64,000 nucleotides of DNA, taken from the NCBI RefSeq assembly GCF_029603155.1, contig NZ_JAPMUA010000002.1, positions 434,001-498,000 of the forward strand, written 5' to 3'. Under the pieces are notes generated by a model, which worked only from the letters and a program-made list of their open reading frames with translations, ran no database searches and was not told where the DNA came from. The position numbers and the translations under genes are program-made. Each line of letters starts with the position of its first letter. Within the stretch, counting starts at the first letter, position 1. Shown in pieces: positions 62,328 through 64,000 of this stretch. Origin of the DNA: Galbibacter pacificus (lineage in GTDB: Bacteria; Bacteroidota; Bacteroidia; Flavobacteriales; Flavobacteriaceae).

Positions 62328-63326
62328 CGTGAGTTCGATATAAAAAAAGTAAAGTTTTCCCATACAAAAAGCAGAAAATTTAGTAAATTAAAGTACTGAT
62401 TTTTAATTATTTAACTAAACTTTCCGCTTATGCTTTCTATTGATAAAATTACAGAAATTTTTTATCTTATCGATGAATTCTGCAAAGAATTTGAAAAAGT
62501 AACCCATGAATCTGCTCTTGAAAAGGATACGGCGAGCAAAAAAAGAAACCGGAAATCAAAATTGTCCGATAGTGAAGTAATAACCATTATGGTGTTATTC
62601 CATTATAAACAATTCAGGAGCCTAAAACAAAAGGTGCATATGCAAGGAGAGTTTCCGCAGACCGTGTCCTACAACCGTTTTGTTGAATTACAACAAAGAG
62701 CAGTGCTCCCAATGGCCATATTTCTTAAAACATGCTGTCTGGGACGTTGTACTGGCATTTCCTTTATAGACTCGACTCCTTTACGGGCATGCCATATAAA
62801 AAGGGAGAAACAGCATAAGACTTTTAAGGGCATGGCTGTAAAGGGACAATGCTCCATAGGTTGGTTCTTTGGTTTTAAGTTGCATTTAATTGTCAACGAC
62901 AGAGGGGAAATATTGGACTTCATGCTTACCCAAGGGAATGTTGACGACAGGGAGCCTTTGAAAAACATGGGTTTTCACAAACGTATCTTTGGGAAGATTT
63001 ATGGTGATAAAGGGTATATAGGCAAAGACTTGTTTGAACAACTCATTGTGGATGGGGTCCATTTGGTAACCAAGATTAGAAAGAACATGAAAAATTGCCT
63101 GATGCTCTTACAGGATAAGGTCATGCTTAGAAAACGGGCTTTGATTGAAACCATAAACGATGAGCTTAAAAACCAATGCCAAATAGAACACACCAGACAC
63201 AGAAGCTTTGAGAATTTTATAACAAACCTCCTTTCAGGATTGATTGCTTATTCATTCTTTGACAAAAAACCATCCTTAAATCTTGAAATCATTGATGAAA
63301 GACTTGTTGCTTAAATCGAACTCACG
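62328..63326 (+). mobile_element. IS982-family insertion sequence
   Basis: A 999-bp element with matching terminal inverted repeats (CGTGAGTTCGAT at 62328-62339, complement at 63315-63326) and an 8-bp direct repeat outside (62320-62327, 63327-63334). It holds one intact transposase gene. Intact ends, intact gene and identical target copies indicate a recent and possibly mobile insertion. Confidence 0.92.
62430..63314 (+). CDS. IS982-family transposase
   Basis: 294 residues, full length. The catalytic DDE triad is Asp114 (FIDSTPLRACH), Asp193 (YGDKGYIGKDLFEQL) and Glu240 (RALIETINDELKN). The N-terminal part (SKLSDSEVITIMVLFHYKQF, given in part) and the GWFFGFKLHLIVND strand are typical of the family. 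The frame is uninterrupted and ends just before the right inverted repeat. It cuts and pastes the element at its ends. Confidence 0.96.
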   Translation: MLSIDKITEIFYLIDEFCKEFEKVTHESALEKDTASKKRNRKSKLSDSEVITIMVLFHYKQFRSLKQKVHMQGEFPQTVSYNRFVELQQRAVLPMAIFLKTCCLGRCTGISFIDSTPLRACHIKREKQHKTFKGMAVKGQCSIGWFFGFKLHLIVNDRGEILDFMLTQGNVDDREPLKNMGFHKRIFGKIYGDKGYIGKDLFEQLIVDGVHLVTKIRKNMKNCLMLLQDKVMLRKRALIETINDELKNQCQIEHTRHRSFENFITNLLSGLIAYSFFDKKPSLNLEIIDERLVA

Positions 63327-63334
63327 TTATTTAA
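63327..63334. repeat. Target-site duplication, right copy
   Basis: TTATTTAA, exact copy of 62320-62327, directly after the right inverted repeat of the IS982 element. Confidence 0.8.
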
Positions 63335-63349
63335 TAACACTTAAAAGCA

Positions 63350-63382
63350 AAAAAAGAGCCTTTTAAAAAGGCTCTTTTTTTA
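63350..63382. terminator. Intrinsic terminator shared by the VWA gene and the SF2 helicase gene
   Basis: Stem AAAAAAGAGCC / GGCTCTTTTTT around a TTTTAAAA loop, with A- and T-runs on either strand. It overlaps the end of the minus-strand helicase stop (63380). Before the IS insertion it lay about 30 bp after the VWA stop; it is now about 1 kb away. Confidence 0.85.
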
Positions 63383-64000
63383 TGATTGATATTCTTTTAC
63401 GATATTCATCCTGAGTTTTCTAAAATAGTCTTCCGCCAGCCAATCTCTATAATTCTTGGTGCTTTTGCTTATACAATACGAGTATCTTTTTATACGGCTG
63501 TCTATATCCTCTTTTAGCTCCATTGCCAGCATTCTCGCCTCGTATGCATCATCACTATTGTCAACGCACATTTTGGTGTGCTGTGTCAAAGAACGTTCCA
63601 ATATTACTTTAGAACGCAATCCTTTTTTAATAGTTTCATCATAAATTTCTTCAATATTAAGAGAAACATCGGCAGTATTTTTAAATTTTTCACGGAGTTT
63701 TGGCGGCATTTCGTAAACAAAATTGCTTTCAATTTCCTCATCGTCCTTAATATTTTCCAAATAAAAATCGGGATACCTAAAAATGTGCTGCCAGTCTACC
63801 GGCTCGCTCCATAAACCAAACCGGGCAACGTTATTGCCCAAATCTATCACTTTAAACTTATTTTTATTTGGTAACACGCGCGAACCACGGCCTATCATTT
63901 GAAAATAAAGTGTTAGCGACCGCGTGGCACGGTTTAAAATAATGGTCTCTACAGATGGCTCGTCAAAGCCAGTGGTTAAAATACTTACCGAACTTAAAAT
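63380..64000 (-). CDS. Superfamily 2 DEAD/DEAH-type helicase, C-terminal part (5' end cut by window edge)
   Basis: 206 codons remain; the frame is open through base 64000, so the start is outside. The visible part begins in the second RecA-like domain with motif V/VI: ILTTGFDEPSVETIIL, then RATRSLTLYFQMIGRGSR, the QxxGRxxR arginine-finger box. A helical C-terminal region of about 150 residues follows (MPPKLREKFKNTADVSL, SRIKRYSYCISKSTK). The motifs fit stand-alone SF2 helicases related to the restriction-helicase/RAD25-like group. Without the N-terminal half the branch cannot be set. Confidence 0.88.
   Translation of the reverse strand: MLSSVSILTTGFDEPSVETIILNRATRSLTLYFQMIGRGSRVLPNKNKFKVIDLGNNVARFGLWSEPVDWQHIFRYPDFYLENIKDDEEIESNFVYEMPPKLREKFKNTADVSLNIEEIYDETIKKGLRSKVILERSLTQHTKMCVDNSDDAYEARMLAMELKEDIDSRIKRYSYCISKSTKNYRDWLAEDYFRKLRMNIVKEYQS

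Overview
The window is low-GC chromosomal DNA from a member of the Bacteroidota, almost certainly family Flavobacteriaceae. The evidence is a PorP/SprF protein beside a type IX secretion (T9SS) type B C-terminal domain protein, flavobacterial families of unknown function (DUF6090, DUF6157, DUF6428, DUF6503, DUF7935), menaquinone genes, a Bacteroidota-type long LepB, A+T-rich start regions without clear Shine-Dalgarno sequences, and an IS982-family element. Species cannot be named from sequence alone. Both end genes are cut by the window edges. I found no rRNA, tRNA, CRISPR array or prophage.

Layout. 1-1557: two-subunit molybdenum hydroxylase with a Tat lipoprotein-like large subunit. 1657-6840: signal peptidase I, membrane AraC regulator, serine hydrolase, small exported protein, P-loop ATPase. 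6998-13147: a giant orphan gene of 2049 residues ending in a papain/C39-like protease domain and a DUF2272 domain. It diverges from an rRNA pseudouridine synthase, with symmetric candidate operators between them. 13419-21723: pseudouridine synthase, Zn/Cd-type P1B ATPase (antisense 3' overlap), MFS exporter, DUF6090 protein, OmpA lipoprotein, OMPLA-like phospholipase, PQQ-type sugar dehydrogenase. 21800-24341: arsenic operon arsR-DUF6428-arsC-acr3 with two copies of an ArsR-like operator. 24342-25101: gene-free repeat region.

25102-36929: UvrD-type helicase; an M20 amidohydrolase, membrane-anchored glutamate-synthase-like protein and DUF7935 cluster; cmk; lon; a second repeat-rich gene-free region; and a YCII/ECF42-type sigma-factor pair. 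36946-45164: hexapeptide acyltransferase, Usp, sodium:solute symporter, CocE-type hydrolase, DUF6157, TMEM175 channel, and a PorP/SprF protein carrying a SPOR-like tail. 45199-47349: its neighbouring multi-repeat surface protein with a T9SS type B C-terminus. 47705-53555: histidine phosphatase, DUF6503, DUF2853, the menaquinone run menI-like/menF/menD, and a GNAT acetyltransferase. 53651-62313: recQ, two tiny single-helix ORFs, dnaK, Crp-like regulator, DoxX, serine dehydratase, VWA lipoprotein. 62328-63326: an IS982 element with an 8-bp target duplication, inserted between the VWA gene and its terminator. The window ends inside an SF2 helicase gene.

Most genes are housekeeping or single functions. 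The best candidate for something undescribed is the giant protease-plus-DUF2272 protein. Next are the non-coding dispersed elements at 24486-24590 and in the three repeat-rich intergenic regions, and the PorP/SprF-SPOR fusion paired with its T9SS client.
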